Below, in pieces: positions 26,656-36,299 of a stretch of DNA of 64,000 bases. The notes under the pieces are model-generated. The model saw only the letters and a list, made by a program, of their open reading frames with translations. It made no database searches and was not told the DNA's origin. The DNA is from JAMQPK01 sp963761975 (GTDB taxonomy: Bacteria; Acidobacteriota; Vicinamibacteria; Vicinamibacterales; JAMQPK01), in the NCBI GenBank assembly GCA_963761975.1, contig CAVXIR010000004.1, positions 248,001 to 312,000 of the forward strand, given 5' to 3'. The stretch's first letter is position 1, and each line of letters begins with the position of its first letter. Position numbers and translations under genes: made by a program.

Positions 26656-28467
26656 TTAGCCTCGTTGGGCGAAGTATCCCAGCACCGCATCCGCGGTTTT
26701 CGCACCGACGACGGCCGTGAGTTCTTCACGAGAGGCTCGGCGAACCCCCGCCAGGCTGCCGAACGAAACCAGCAGCGCTTTGCGGCGCCGCGGCCCGATG
26801 CCGGGCACGCTGTCGAGCTCCGAACGCAAATCGCGCATGCTTCGAGCTTTCCGGTGGAACGTCACGGCAAAGCGGTGGGCTTCGTCGCGGATCTGCTGAA
26901 TCAGCCGCAGCGCCGGATCGTCCTTTGGGAACACAATCGGCTCGTCCCGGTCGCGCGTATAGATGAGCTCTTCCTTTTTCGCAATGCCAACCGCGACGAG
27001 GTTTGCAAGACCGAGCTGTCGCAGCGCATCGTAGGCGGCCGTCAGCTGTCCCTTGCCGCCGTCAATCAGGACGAGATCGGGAAACGGCCCGCCTTGCTCC
27101 AGCAGCTTGCGGTACCGCCGCGTCACGACTTCGTTCATCGCGGCAAAGTCGTCCGAGCCCGCATGGTTCGCCGGCGAGATGCGGTATTTGCGATAGTCGC
27201 TCTTTCGCATCCTGCCGTCCTCGCACACGACCATCGACGCGACGGTCTCGCTGCCCTGAATGGTCGAGATATCGAAACACTCGATGCGCCGCGGAATCGC
27301 CGGTAGCGCGAGGGTCGATCGCAGGGTCTCGAGTGCGTCGTACTGCGAAAGCCCGGTATCAATCAATCGGGCCTGATACGCTATGCGCGCATTGCGCACG
27401 GCCAGATCGACCAGGCCGCGCTTCTCGCCACGCTTTGGCACCAACACCTGTACACGTCGTTCGGTGCGTGTCGCCAGCCACGCTTCGAGGAGCTCGGCGT
27501 CTTCGGGCAGACTCGAAAGGTGGACCTCAGCTGGCGCCGGCCGATCGCCGTAGAACTGCTCCACCGAAGCCTGAAGAATTTCGGCGGCCGACCCCGAAAT
27601 GCCCTCGTTCGCGGCCAGCTCGACGCGCTCGAGCACTCGACCGTCGCGCATCACGAAGACGTGCACGACCGCACCTGCCGGTCCCATGTGCAGGCCGAAC
27701 GCATCACGATCGCCCATGCGTACAGTCGCAATCTTCTGCTGCCGATCGCGGAGCGTCTGAATCGTGCGCGCAGCATCGCGCAGATGCGCCGCCTCTTCGA
27801 ACCGTTCTGCTGCAGCGGCGCCGTTCATCGAATCGGTGAGCCGTTCGACGAGCTCCTCGTTCTTGCCTTCGAAGAACAGTTGCGTGCGTTGAACGGCTTC
27901 GTGGTATTGCGCCTGAGAACAGATCGCCGCCACACAGGGCGCCAGACAGCGCTTGATGTCGTATTCGAGACACGGCCGCTCGCGGTTGCCCGTGATCACT
28001 TCGTTGCACGAGCGAATGCCGAACAACCGATGCGTCAGCCCCATCGTCTTTCGCGCGAGCGACGCCGGCATGAATGGGCCGGCATAATACGTGCCGTCGC
28101 GCTCGACGTTTCTGGCGACGAGGACACGCGGGAATGGCTCGTTGGTCGTCAGTTGCAGATAGGGATAGTTCTTGTCGTCACGTAGCCGGATGTTGTACCT
28201 CGGCGATCGCTCTTTGACGAGGTGGTTCTCCAGTGCCAGGGCCTCGACGACCGAGTCGGTGACGATCACCTCGAGGCTCGCGGCCTCGTCGAGCAGCGCG
28301 TCGGTCTTCGGATGAAGGCCGCGGGCGCCGAGATAGCTGCGTACGCGATCGCGCAGCGAGCGCGCTTTCCCGATATAGATGGTCTCGCCTGGCTCGTTCG
28401 AGAACAGATACACCCCTGGCTGCTCGGGCAGGCGCGCGATCTGACTCTTGAGGTTGTGGACGGCCAT
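26656..28467 (-). CDS. uvrC: Excinuclease ABC subunit C
   Basis: A protein of 603 residues from ATG 28467. GIY-YIG nuclease (GVYLFSNEPGETIYIGKARSL, residues ~18-38), a Cys-rich segment (CLEYDIKRCLAPCVAAIC), the UVR domain that binds UvrB (LTDSMNGAAAAERFEEAAHLRD), an RNase H-like nuclease (ECFDISTIQGSE, VLIDGGKGQL) and tandem helix-hairpin-helix (LDSVPGIGPRRRKALL). It makes both incisions in nucleotide excision repair with UvrA, which is encoded at 36286. Confidence 0.96.
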   Translation of the reverse strand: MAVHNLKSQIARLPEQPGVYLFSNEPGETIYIGKARSLRDRVRSYLGARGLHPKTDALLDEAASLEVIVTDSVVEALALENHLVKERSPRYNIRLRDDKNYPYLQLTTNEPFPRVLVARNVERDGTYYAGPFMPASLARKTMGLTHRLFGIRSCNEVITGNRERPCLEYDIKRCLAPCVAAICSQAQYHEAVQRTQLFFEGKNEELVERLTDSMNGAAAAERFEEAAHLRDAARTIQTLRDRQQKIATVRMGDRDAFGLHMGPAGAVVHVFVMRDGRVLERVELAANEGISGSAAEILQASVEQFYGDRPAPAEVHLSSLPEDAELLEAWLATRTERRVQVLVPKRGEKRGLVDLAVRNARIAYQARLIDTGLSQYDALETLRSTLALPAIPRRIECFDISTIQGSETVASMVVCEDGRMRKSDYRKYRISPANHAGSDDFAAMNEVVTRRYRKLLEQGGPFPDLVLIDGGKGQLTAAYDALRQLGLANLVAVGIAKKEELIYTRDRDEPIVFPKDDPALRLIQQIRDEAHRFAVTFHRKARSMRDLRSELDSVPGIGPRRRKALLVSFGSLAGVRRASREELTAVVGAKTADAVLGYFAQRG

Positions 28468-28631
28468 ACGGTACTATCTCGAAACTCGTTGTGCTGTGGA
28501 ACCCTTCATTATACTCCCGTGACCGGGGCGCTCGCCCTGCACCTGGCTCGGACAGTCCCGATCCGTCGACAACCACCGAGTCGTCTCAAGCACAGGCGCG
28601 TGACGACCCACGCTCTCGATCACCACACGGG

Positions 28632-29411
28632 ATGACGTTCACAGGCGCCATCGGGACCATTTGCATGTTCCCGCTGCGCGCCATCATCCGCATCAGCGTG
28701 GCGCTCGGCATTTCGCCGAACACGCTGACGTTGATCGGCGTCCTCATCAATTGCACTGCTGCCCTGGGGCTGGCGATCAATCAGTTCGTCCTCTCCGGCT
28801 TGATCATGATTTGCGCGAACATCTTCGATTTCATCGACGGCAAGGTCGCGTTCATCACGGGGAAGCAATCCGAGTTCGGTGCGTTCTGGGACTCGACGCT
28901 CGATCGCTTTTCAGACCTCGCGCTCTTCACCGGTCTCATCTGGCTCTACGCCAGGCTGGGACGCAACGACTACGTGCTCATCACCACGCTGACGCTGATC
29001 TTTGCGATCATGACGAGCTACGCCCGGGCGCGCGCCGAATGTCTGATCGAGAAGTGCAAGGTCGGCTTCATGGAACGGCCGGAACGCATCGTGCTGTTCA
29101 TGATCGGCGCGTTCACCAACCGGATGGCCGCCGTGCTCTGGGTCATCCTCGTGCTGTCGATCCTGTCGGTCGCCAACCGCATCCACTTTACGTATCTGAT
29201 TCTCAACAAGAGGCCGATGCCGTCGACCGCTGGGGTGAGAGGGATCTTCAACCGCGCCTTCTTCTGGCGCGACGAACGGACGACGGTACCGTATGACCTC
29301 TGGGTCATTGCGATTCTGGCGTTCGTGTGGCTGACGCCGCCCGACTGGCTGAATGATCCGACCGCTGTCGGAGAGCCGGGATTACTGCAGTGGATTCTGT
29401 CGAAGATCTAG
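28632..29411 (+). CDS. CDP-alcohol phosphatidyltransferase family protein
   Basis: ATG 28632 gives 259 residues with about six membrane helices; an upstream start at 28491 would add 47 low-complexity residues. The CDP-alcohol motif reads DFIDGKVAF, then GAFWDSTLD: all four aspartates and both glycines are present with normal spacing, but the arginine of DGxxAR is Phe. These enzymes transfer a phosphoalcohol from CDP to a lipid or inositol acceptor. Its 3' end overlaps the ketopantoate reductase gene by 30 bases. Product identity is unknown. Confidence 0.78.
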   Translation: MTFTGAIGTICMFPLRAIIRISVALGISPNTLTLIGVLINCTAALGLAINQFVLSGLIMICANIFDFIDGKVAFITGKQSEFGAFWDSTLDRFSDLALFTGLIWLYARLGRNDYVLITTLTLIFAIMTSYARARAECLIEKCKVGFMERPERIVLFMIGAFTNRMAAVLWVILVLSILSVANRIHFTYLILNKRPMPSTAGVRGIFNRAFFWRDERTTVPYDLWVIAILAFVWLTPPDWLNDPTAVGEPGLLQWILSKI

Positions 29412-30371
29412 CGCAATCAGAATCTTGTCCGGGTTCACGCTGCCCGGCGGCTTGCGCTCTTGCGCCACGCGCTGGGACGAGTACTGCAGGATGGCGTTGA
29501 CCGGCGTCGCGATCCCGTGGAGCCGGCCCAGCCGGACGATTTCACCGTTCAGGTAATCGGTCTCGATCGTGCCCAGACGCCGCTCGAGGCTCTGCCACGA
29601 TGATCCGCCGCGACGTTCTACACCATCGATCGTTCGCGCCTGCACTTCACGCTCGAGCCGCGCGGCTTCTTCCTCCTCGTCGGCAATGTGCTCGACGCCC
29701 GCTGCCTTGAAACACTCGAGCGCCTCGCGCCGCGCCCGCTGGGCCAGGCCGCTGCCGCGCGCAGCGACGCCGCACAGCGCTTCGACAGCGTTGCCAAGGT
29801 TCGACAACAGCTTGCGATATTTCCATCGCATGATGTCGGCTTTCGACTCTGCAAAGAACGATGATTCGCGAAACGCGGCGGCAACGGCCTCTGCCAACGC
29901 ATCGGAACCCTTCGGGTACCGGCCGACGTGAAGAATGCCGCTCTTCGGCGTGCACCAGACGGTGACCAGACCGGGTGTCAGATAGTCGGTTGGACACCAG
30001 ACAAACACACCGTACACGTTGGCGAACCGGTCGCTCGCCATGCGTTCGTTGGCCACACTGTTCTGAACGCAGAACACCGGAAGATCGGCTGGGGCGACCG
30101 ATGAAAGCGCGCCGAGAGCGGCCTCGCTGTCCTGGGTCTTGGTGGCCAGCAGAAGGACATCGTTGTCGGACCAGGAAACGGCCGCCACGCGATCAACGAC
30201 CGGCACCTTGACTGTGATCGTGTCGTCAGGAGACTGGAGGCGAAGGCCGTGGTCGCGAATGGCCTCATAGTGTGCGCCGCGGGCAATCAAGACAACGGAG
30301 TGGCCATGCTGGGCCAGGCGGCCGCCGACAGTTCCACCGACGGCGCCCGCGCCAAGGACAAGGAAGCGCAT
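29382..30371 (-). CDS. panE: 2-dehydropantoate 2-reductase (ketopantoate reductase) family
   Basis: A protein of 329 residues. The NADP site is FLVLGAGAVGGTVGGRLAQ at the N-terminus, then LLLATKTQDSEAAL, FCVQNSVANERM, the catalytic lysine region MRWKYRKLLSNLGNAVEAL (Lys and Asn) and SSWQSLERRLGTIETDYLNGEIVRLG. PanE/ApbA makes pantoate for coenzyme A. Several acidobacteria carry paralogues, so a different 2-keto substrate is possible. Confidence 0.85.
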   Translation of the reverse strand: MRFLVLGAGAVGGTVGGRLAQHGHSVVLIARGAHYEAIRDHGLRLQSPDDTITVKVPVVDRVAAVSWSDNDVLLLATKTQDSEAALGALSSVAPADLPVFCVQNSVANERMASDRFANVYGVFVWCPTDYLTPGLVTVWCTPKSGILHVGRYPKGSDALAEAVAAAFRESSFFAESKADIMRWKYRKLLSNLGNAVEALCGVAARGSGLAQRARREALECFKAAGVEHIADEEEEAARLEREVQARTIDGVERRGGSSWQSLERRLGTIETDYLNGEIVRLGRLHGIATPVNAILQYSSQRVAQERKPPGSVNPDKILIALDLRQNPLQ

Positions 30372-30441
30372 GAGGAGAAGGATAATAACGAAAAACGAAA
30401 AGCGAAAAAGGAATAGAGAACGCCTTTTTCCTCTTTCCTTA
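30372..30441. repeat. GAAAAACGAAAAGC / CCTTTTTCCTC inverted word repeat
   Basis: Purine-rich words (aacgaaaaacgaaaagcgaa, aaaggaatag) are followed by a pyrimidine-rich answer (cctttttcctctttcctta). It sits immediately after ku and just upstream of panE on the minus strand, so it may also terminate ku transcription. Confidence 0.65.
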
Positions 30442-31302
30442 TTATGCCCTTCTGCGTTTCGGCTCTGTGCGTGCAGCGGCCGCTTTCTTCTCCTTGAGAT
30501 CGGCCTTGGCCGACGGCTTCTTGTTGGCGCTCACCGTGTCGAGGCTCTTCTTGAGCGCTTCCATCAGGTTGACGACTTTCGGAGGCATCTCGACGGTCGG
30601 CGCAACCACCTCTTCGCCGGCGACCTTTGCCTCGATGATCTTCTGAAGCCCTTCGCGGTATTCGTCACGGTAATCGTTAAGATCGAGCTTCTTCTCGAAC
30701 GTGCCGATGACCTGCTTGGCCAGCTGCACTTCCTGCGGTTTCACTTTGTTGGGAATCGTCGCCAGCTCCTCGATGCCTTCGGTGCCGCGCAGTTCAGCGG
30801 CGTGATGCAGCGTGTACATCACAAGCCCCTTATCACCCGGCTTCACCGCAACGAGATATTCGCGGCCGTAGAGCGCCAGCTTGCCGACGCCCAGCTTTCC
30901 TTTCATGCCTTCGCGAAACACGGCGAAGGCATCGGCGGCCACCTGCCCATCGGGGGCGAGGTAGTACGTGCGGTCGACGTACATCGGGTCAAGAGCTGTC
31001 GCGTCGTCGAACTGGACGAGATCGATGACGCGTGTGGAAGCCGGGCGAACCTTGTCGATGTCCTCTTCGGACATCACCACATAGCGGCCCTTTTCGAACT
31101 CGTAGCCCTTGGCCAGCTCGGTGTTGGCGACTTCTTTCTCACACGTCGGGCACCAGCGTTTCTGCTGAATGCGCGTCTGGCATTCGGCGTGAAGCTGGTT
31201 GAACGAAATCGTGCCGCTCGACTCGGTCGCGGGGAACACCTTGATAGGGATGTTCACCAGGCTCACCTTCAGGAAACCCTTCCAGGTCGCTCTCGCTGCC
31301 AT
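30442..31302 (-). CDS. ku: Non-homologous end-joining protein Ku
   Basis: A protein of 286 residues. The Ku core is complete: TWKGFLKVSLVNIPIKVFPA, FNQLHAECQTRIQQKRWC, CPTCEKEV, KGYEFEKGRYVVMSEEDID, YYLAPDGQVAADAFAVFREGM and LAKQVIGTFEKKLDLNDYRDEY. A basic Lys/Ala-rich tail (from ~255) resembles the DNA-sliding extension of bacterial Ku. Homodimeric Ku threads onto broken DNA ends and recruits LigD, which is not in this window. Confidence 0.94.
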   Translation of the reverse strand: MAARATWKGFLKVSLVNIPIKVFPATESSGTISFNQLHAECQTRIQQKRWCPTCEKEVANTELAKGYEFEKGRYVVMSEEDIDKVRPASTRVIDLVQFDDATALDPMYVDRTYYLAPDGQVAADAFAVFREGMKGKLGVGKLALYGREYLVAVKPGDKGLVMYTLHHAAELRGTEGIEELATIPNKVKPQEVQLAKQVIGTFEKKLDLNDYRDEYREGLQKIIEAKVAGEEVVAPTVEMPPKVVNLMEALKKSLDTVSANKKPSAKADLKEKKAAAARTEPKRRRA

Positions 31303-31323
31303 ATGTGCCTCTCTAGCCGGTAG

Positions 31324-31887
31324 TTAAACGTCGTCCCTTTCGTCACGCGCCCCTAACTCTAACCCGGTATGGAGCAACTGTATGTCGTGAGCCGCAATCT
31401 TCTCCCGCAGCAGGCGCCGGGCTGCACCATAGTGGACCCCGGGCACGACCAGCCGCCGGGCCAGATTTCTGAGCCGGGAGACAATGACCAGGGCAACTTC
31501 TTCGCCCTCTCGCCACGACACGGCGCCGATCTTCCAGTATGGGACGAAGCCGCTTTCCGACCAGATGCCATCGGCGTAGAAGCCGCGGCCGATGCGACGG
31601 CTGAGCGGCACCAGGTAGCCGTAGTAAAGGAACATCATGCCGACGCCAAACACCTGCGGTACCCGGGGCTTCAGGAAGATGACGTCATACACGAGGAGAA
31701 CGCCGAGGACCACGCCCAGGGCCAGCTGCAGACCGTAATAGCGTGGCCGCGGTCCGTGCCAGGTCAGCAGCGCCGACGATCGCCGTCGCAAAAACTTGAG
31801 CGCATCGACGCCGATGCGCACGTTCGCCACGAGGAACCCGATACCCAGCAGCAGCAGAAGCTGTGGGGTGTATTCCGCGCCGCCCAT
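31324..31887 (-). CDS. Membrane protein of unknown function (DUF5673-like)
   Basis: A protein of 187 residues. Two to three membrane helices (LLLLLGIGFLVANVRIG, YGLQLALGVVLGVLLVYDVIF, VFGVGMMFLYYGYLVPL) are followed by a cytoplasmic PH-like segment, FYADGIWSESGFVPYWKIGAVSW. That strand pattern is seen in DUF5673-type membrane proteins. It lies between tdk and ku on the same strand. No function can be assigned. Confidence 0.6.
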   Translation of the reverse strand: MGGAEYTPQLLLLLGIGFLVANVRIGVDALKFLRRRSSALLTWHGPRPRYYGLQLALGVVLGVLLVYDVIFLKPRVPQVFGVGMMFLYYGYLVPLSRRIGRGFYADGIWSESGFVPYWKIGAVSWREGEEVALVIVSRLRNLARRLVVPGVHYGAARRLLREKIAAHDIQLLHTGLELGARDERDDV

Positions 31888-31896
31888 GCTGAGATT

Positions 31897-32505
31897 CTAA
31901 CCCTTGGTCTCGACTTTCGACTTTCGACCCTCGGCGCCGGCCAGCGTCGGGTCGAAGCATTTACGGCAGCGAGCCTCGTAGGTACCGCTCGCCCCCAGCA
32001 ATAGCCGCTCGTCGCTCGCGACCAGCCGCTGGGTGTGACTCGCAGGATTGCCGCACACCATGCAGATAGCGTGCGTCTTGGTGACGTACTCCGCGATCGC
32101 CATCAACACCGGCATAGGCTCGAAGGGCCTGCCAAGGTAATCGGTGTCGAGCCCTGCAACGACCACGCGCTTGCCCCCACCGGCGAGTTCCGTGCAGGCG
32201 TCCGGCAAGTCCTTGTCGAAGAACTGCGCCTCGTCGATGCCGATGACTTCCGTATCGCCGTTGACCAGGCGCAGCAACTCTGCCGAACTGCCGACGGTGA
32301 CGCCTTGAATGCGCATCTCGCTGTGAGAGACGATCTCCGACTCGGCAAACCGGGCGTCGAACGACGGCTTGAAAATCTGCACCTTCTGCCTGGCGATCTG
32401 CGCGCGGCGCAGCCGGCGGATGAGCTCTTCGCTCTTCCCGCTGAACATGCTGCCGGTGATGACCTCTATCCAGCCGTGGCTTGGGTTGCGATGTGGTACA
32501 TCCAT
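31897..32505 (-). CDS. tdk: Thymidine kinase
   Basis: ATG 32505 gives 202 residues. The Walker A is VITGSMFSGKSEELIRRLRR, the Walker B IGIDEAQFFD, the lasso and active-site part VVVAGLDTDYLGRPF, and the zinc site CMVCGNPASHTQR with CRKCF. This is the type II enzyme that salvages thymidine to dTMP. The last residues (EGRKSKVETKG) are translated from a gtcgaaagtcg-type word repeat at 31897-31930, so the C-terminus has been captured from the repeat family. Confidence 0.93.
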   Translation of the reverse strand: MDVPHRNPSHGWIEVITGSMFSGKSEELIRRLRRAQIARQKVQIFKPSFDARFAESEIVSHSEMRIQGVTVGSSAELLRLVNGDTEVIGIDEAQFFDKDLPDACTELAGGGKRVVVAGLDTDYLGRPFEPMPVLMAIAEYVTKTHAICMVCGNPASHTQRLVASDERLLLGASGTYEARCRKCFDPTLAGAEGRKSKVETKG

Positions 32506-32509
32506 GTGT

Positions 32510-32561
32510 TGGCTTCGGGCTGCGGGCTCCCGGCCTGAAGCCGGAAGCCTGAAACCGATCA
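32510..32561. repeat. GGCTTCGGGCTGCGGGCT inverted word repeat
   Basis: The words gttggcttcgggctgcgggc, then cctgaagccggaagcctgaa form inverted arms between efp and tdk. Confidence 0.65.
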
Positions 32562-33125
32562 TCAGACTCGAGATTGATACTCGCCGGTCTCAGTATTGAC
32601 CCGGATGCGGTCGCCGATGTTGATGAAGGGCGGCACCTGGACGATGAGTCCCGTTTCGGTGCGCGCGGGCTTGACCTGCGCGCTCGCCGTCGCTCCCCTT
32701 ATGCCTGGAACCGTGTCTTCGACCCGCAGGTCGACCGTGACCGGCAGATCGATGCCAACCGGCTCGGCGCCATAGAACTCTACCTTGATGATGGAGTCCG
32801 GCAGGATGTAATTGACGGCGTCGCCCAGCACTTCGCGATCGATGTGAAGCTGCTCGAAGCTTTCCGTGTTCATGAAGTGGAACGCATCGCCGTCGCTGTA
32901 GAGGTACTGCATGTCGTGCTCGTCGAGAATGGCACGCTCGATGTCCTCTTCAGCGCGGAACTTGTAGTCGACCAGCGTGTTCGTTCTGATATTGCGCGCT
33001 CGGCACTGCACGAACCCCCGCTTGTTGCCGGGGGTCAGATGATGCAGATCGAGAATGCGCAGAAGGTCGTCGCCCACCTTGATGAGATTGCCCTTGCGAA
33101 GCCGCGTTGCCTGTATTGACGCCAT
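32562..33125 (-). CDS. efp: Elongation factor P
   Basis: ATG 33125 gives 187 residues: KOW domain (RLRKGNLIKVGDDLLRILDL), then two OB domains ending with DTVPGIRGATASAQVKPARTETGLIVQVP and FINIGDRIRVNTETGEY, the typical EF-P C-terminus. EF-P rescues ribosomes stalled at polyproline. The tip of the KOW loop reads TPGNKRGF: the residue at 34, lysine in E. coli where it is beta-lysylated, is Asn and a Lys follows at 35. No EpmA, EpmB, EarP or YmfI gene is visible nearby. Confidence 0.93.
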   Translation of the reverse strand: MASIQATRLRKGNLIKVGDDLLRILDLHHLTPGNKRGFVQCRARNIRTNTLVDYKFRAEEDIERAILDEHDMQYLYSDGDAFHFMNTESFEQLHIDREVLGDAVNYILPDSIIKVEFYGAEPVGIDLPVTVDLRVEDTVPGIRGATASAQVKPARTETGLIVQVPPFINIGDRIRVNTETGEYQSRV

Positions 33126-33173
33126 AACACACGATCGTACCCAACTTAGCGAAGGGCCGTCAAACATGCTACG

Positions 33174-34349
<1,176 letters not shown>

Positions 34350-34445
34350 GTTTTTCACGCTGACCGTCAGAGAATTTAGCTTCGACACAGAGACACAGAG
34401 CACTGCATCGACTTCGCGCCTCTGCGTTGAGACAACCAAGCACTG

Positions 34446-35075
34446 TTATCGCTTTTTGACAGGCGTACCAGAGACACACATGTGGCCGTCGGCAAAACAG
34501 CGCCAATGCTGCTCGGTGCCCACGTTGATGCCGATTCGCGGACTCCAGGAAATCTCGTCGATCCGATGGCCGCGATCTTCGATGAACAGCTTGTCGCCGA
34601 GAAGGTCGATGCCGGTGTCCTTCAGCGAAATGCCCAAGGCATGCGTTACATTGCCCGGCCCCTTGCACAGTTGATGATCGGAAATGCGGGTCGTGCGCTT
34701 TCTATGCCGTGCCGTGCGCGACCTCGTGCGGCGCCGGCGCATCAGCGGAATCCCTTCGAGCGGCTCGAGAGCGCGAATCAAGACGGCGGCGGGCGACCGC
34801 TCGGGCTCAGTAACAACGTTCACGAGCGGGTGCACACCATAGTTGAGATACACATAGGCGTGCCCCGGCGGCCCGTACATCGGGGCGTTCCGTTTCGTTG
34901 GACCTGGCGCGGCGTGACAGGCAGGATCTGATTCACCGATGTAGGCTTCAACCTCGACGATCACGCCGGAGGTGATGCCCCCCGCCGATCGATGCACGAG
35001 CACTTTGCCAAGCAGATCGGGCGCCACGACAAGCGTGGGCCGCGCGTAGAAAGCACGCGGCAGCGTCACTGACAC
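34446..35075 (-). CDS. mpg: 3-methyladenine DNA glycosylase, AAG/Mpg type
   Basis: A protein of 209 residues from GTG 35075, which shares a base with the stop of the preceding gene. Signature: LLGKVLVHR, the catalytic Glu in VIVEVEAYIGESDPACHA, TKRNAPMYGPPGHAYVYLNYG and LCKGPGNVTHALGI. It excises alkylated purines. A basic stretch of about 15 residues (RRRRTRSRTARHRKR) is an unusual insertion between the two halves. Third gene of an apparent uvrA-HEAT-mpg operon. Confidence 0.93.
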   Translation of the reverse strand: MSVTLPRAFYARPTLVVAPDLLGKVLVHRSAGGITSGVIVEVEAYIGESDPACHAAPGPTKRNAPMYGPPGHAYVYLNYGVHPLVNVVTEPERSPAAVLIRALEPLEGIPLMRRRRTRSRTARHRKRTTRISDHQLCKGPGNVTHALGISLKDTGIDLLGDKLFIEDRGHRIDEISWSPRIGINVGTEQHWRCFADGHMCVSGTPVKKR

Positions 35076-36299
35076 TAGAGTTTGAGACGTTCCAGCGCAC
35101 GCTGGGCCGCGAGCGCGACGTCGGGATCCGGATCCTTTGCGACCTGGGTGAGCGCCGGAACGACCGACGCATCAGCCGAAAACCCCAGCACGTCGGCAAT
35201 GGTGCGGCGGACGTCGGGGTCCTGATCGCGAAGCGATTCGGCCAGCGTCGAACCTGTTGATGGTGCGAGATTGAGTAAGTACTGAACCGCCTGCGATCTC
35301 AACGCTGTGTCTCGCAGTGTTGCGATAATCTGGGCAGGACTGCTGCCTGGTGCACCCAGCCTCAGAATCGCATAATGCAAGGCGATAGTCACGGTCGCCG
35401 CCCGCTCGGTCTGTCCCATCTGCTGAAGTTGAACGAGCGCGTCGCGATGTCCTGCGCGCGCGAGGCCCTCCACCGCGAGCCTTCGCATGCCTACGTTGGA
35501 GCTGGTCAAAAGCTGTTCGAAGGTCGAAATCGACGCGACATGTCCAATACCGGCCAGCCCTTCAAGGGCCGCTTCCGCGTCCGGCCCCTTCTGGTGGTAA
35601 CTCAGCTGGTCCAGGAGCGCCTGCACGGCATTCGCGGTACTGCAGCCGGCCCAGCGCTTGCATGGCTGCACGGCGCAACGGCGCCTCTCTCGAGTTGATG
35701 TTTTCGATAAGCGCATTCCCCAGCACGCCGCACTGCACGTCGCCCGGCTCGCGCTCGAATTGACACGCGATCGGGGCAAGCAATGCGGTCAATCCAATCG
35801 CCTCGCCGCGCACGCGCGGATTCTGGTCGCTCAGCGCCAGAACCAGCCCGGACAGCACTTGAGGTGGAACGGACCGCGGCTTGAGCGCCAGCTGTCCCTC
35901 ACCCGTCTCGCCAGTGGTTGTCCGCTTTTCGATGACGAAGCCGACCATTTTCCGGCGCGAGACGGGGCGCTGCGTGAAGAGCCACCGTTCCGCATCGATG
36001 GCAGCGAGCTGAACACGATCGTCAGGATCGCCAAGCACGTCGCCAATCGGGCCGGCGGCTTCCTGGGAATCGGCGTCTTTCAATATCTGAATCGCACGGA
36101 GCCGCGTCGAAGGGTCCTTGTGCTTGAGGCCGGCGGCGACTTGCTCAAAGGTGTACTGTTGGGCGGCCACGGTCTGGCTAACCGCCTTGGCCAAGGCTAC
36201 GGCGGTCAGGAAGCCGGAAATCAGGTAGATCGCAACGACAACCACTCCGATTGCTGACTGCCGACTGCCGACTACTGACTGCCGACTACTCGAGCGCAT
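35075..36299 (-). CDS. HEAT-repeat protein with N-terminal membrane helix, frameshifted
   Basis: ATG 36299 overlaps the end of uvrA by 14 bases; GTG 36245 is a more conservative start because the residues between are translated from a gactgccgac word repeat. A hydrophobic helix (VVVVAIYLISGFLTAVALAKA) precedes at least six HEAT/PBS-lyase-like repeats (STRLRAIQILKDADSQEAAGPIG, MRRLAVEGLARAGHRDALV, DPDVALAAQRALERLKL). The frame breaks at GTACCG (35640-35635, minus strand). Dropping one C joins GRLQY to ANAVQALLDQL. HEAT arrays are protein-interaction scaffolds; the partner is unknown. Confidence 0.78.
36250..36292. repeat. GACTGCCGACTACT word repeat
   Basis: The words gactgccgac and gactactgac repeat across the uvrA stop and HEAT-gene start region. 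Almost the same words recur, in reverse complement, at 44632-44665. Confidence 0.65.
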
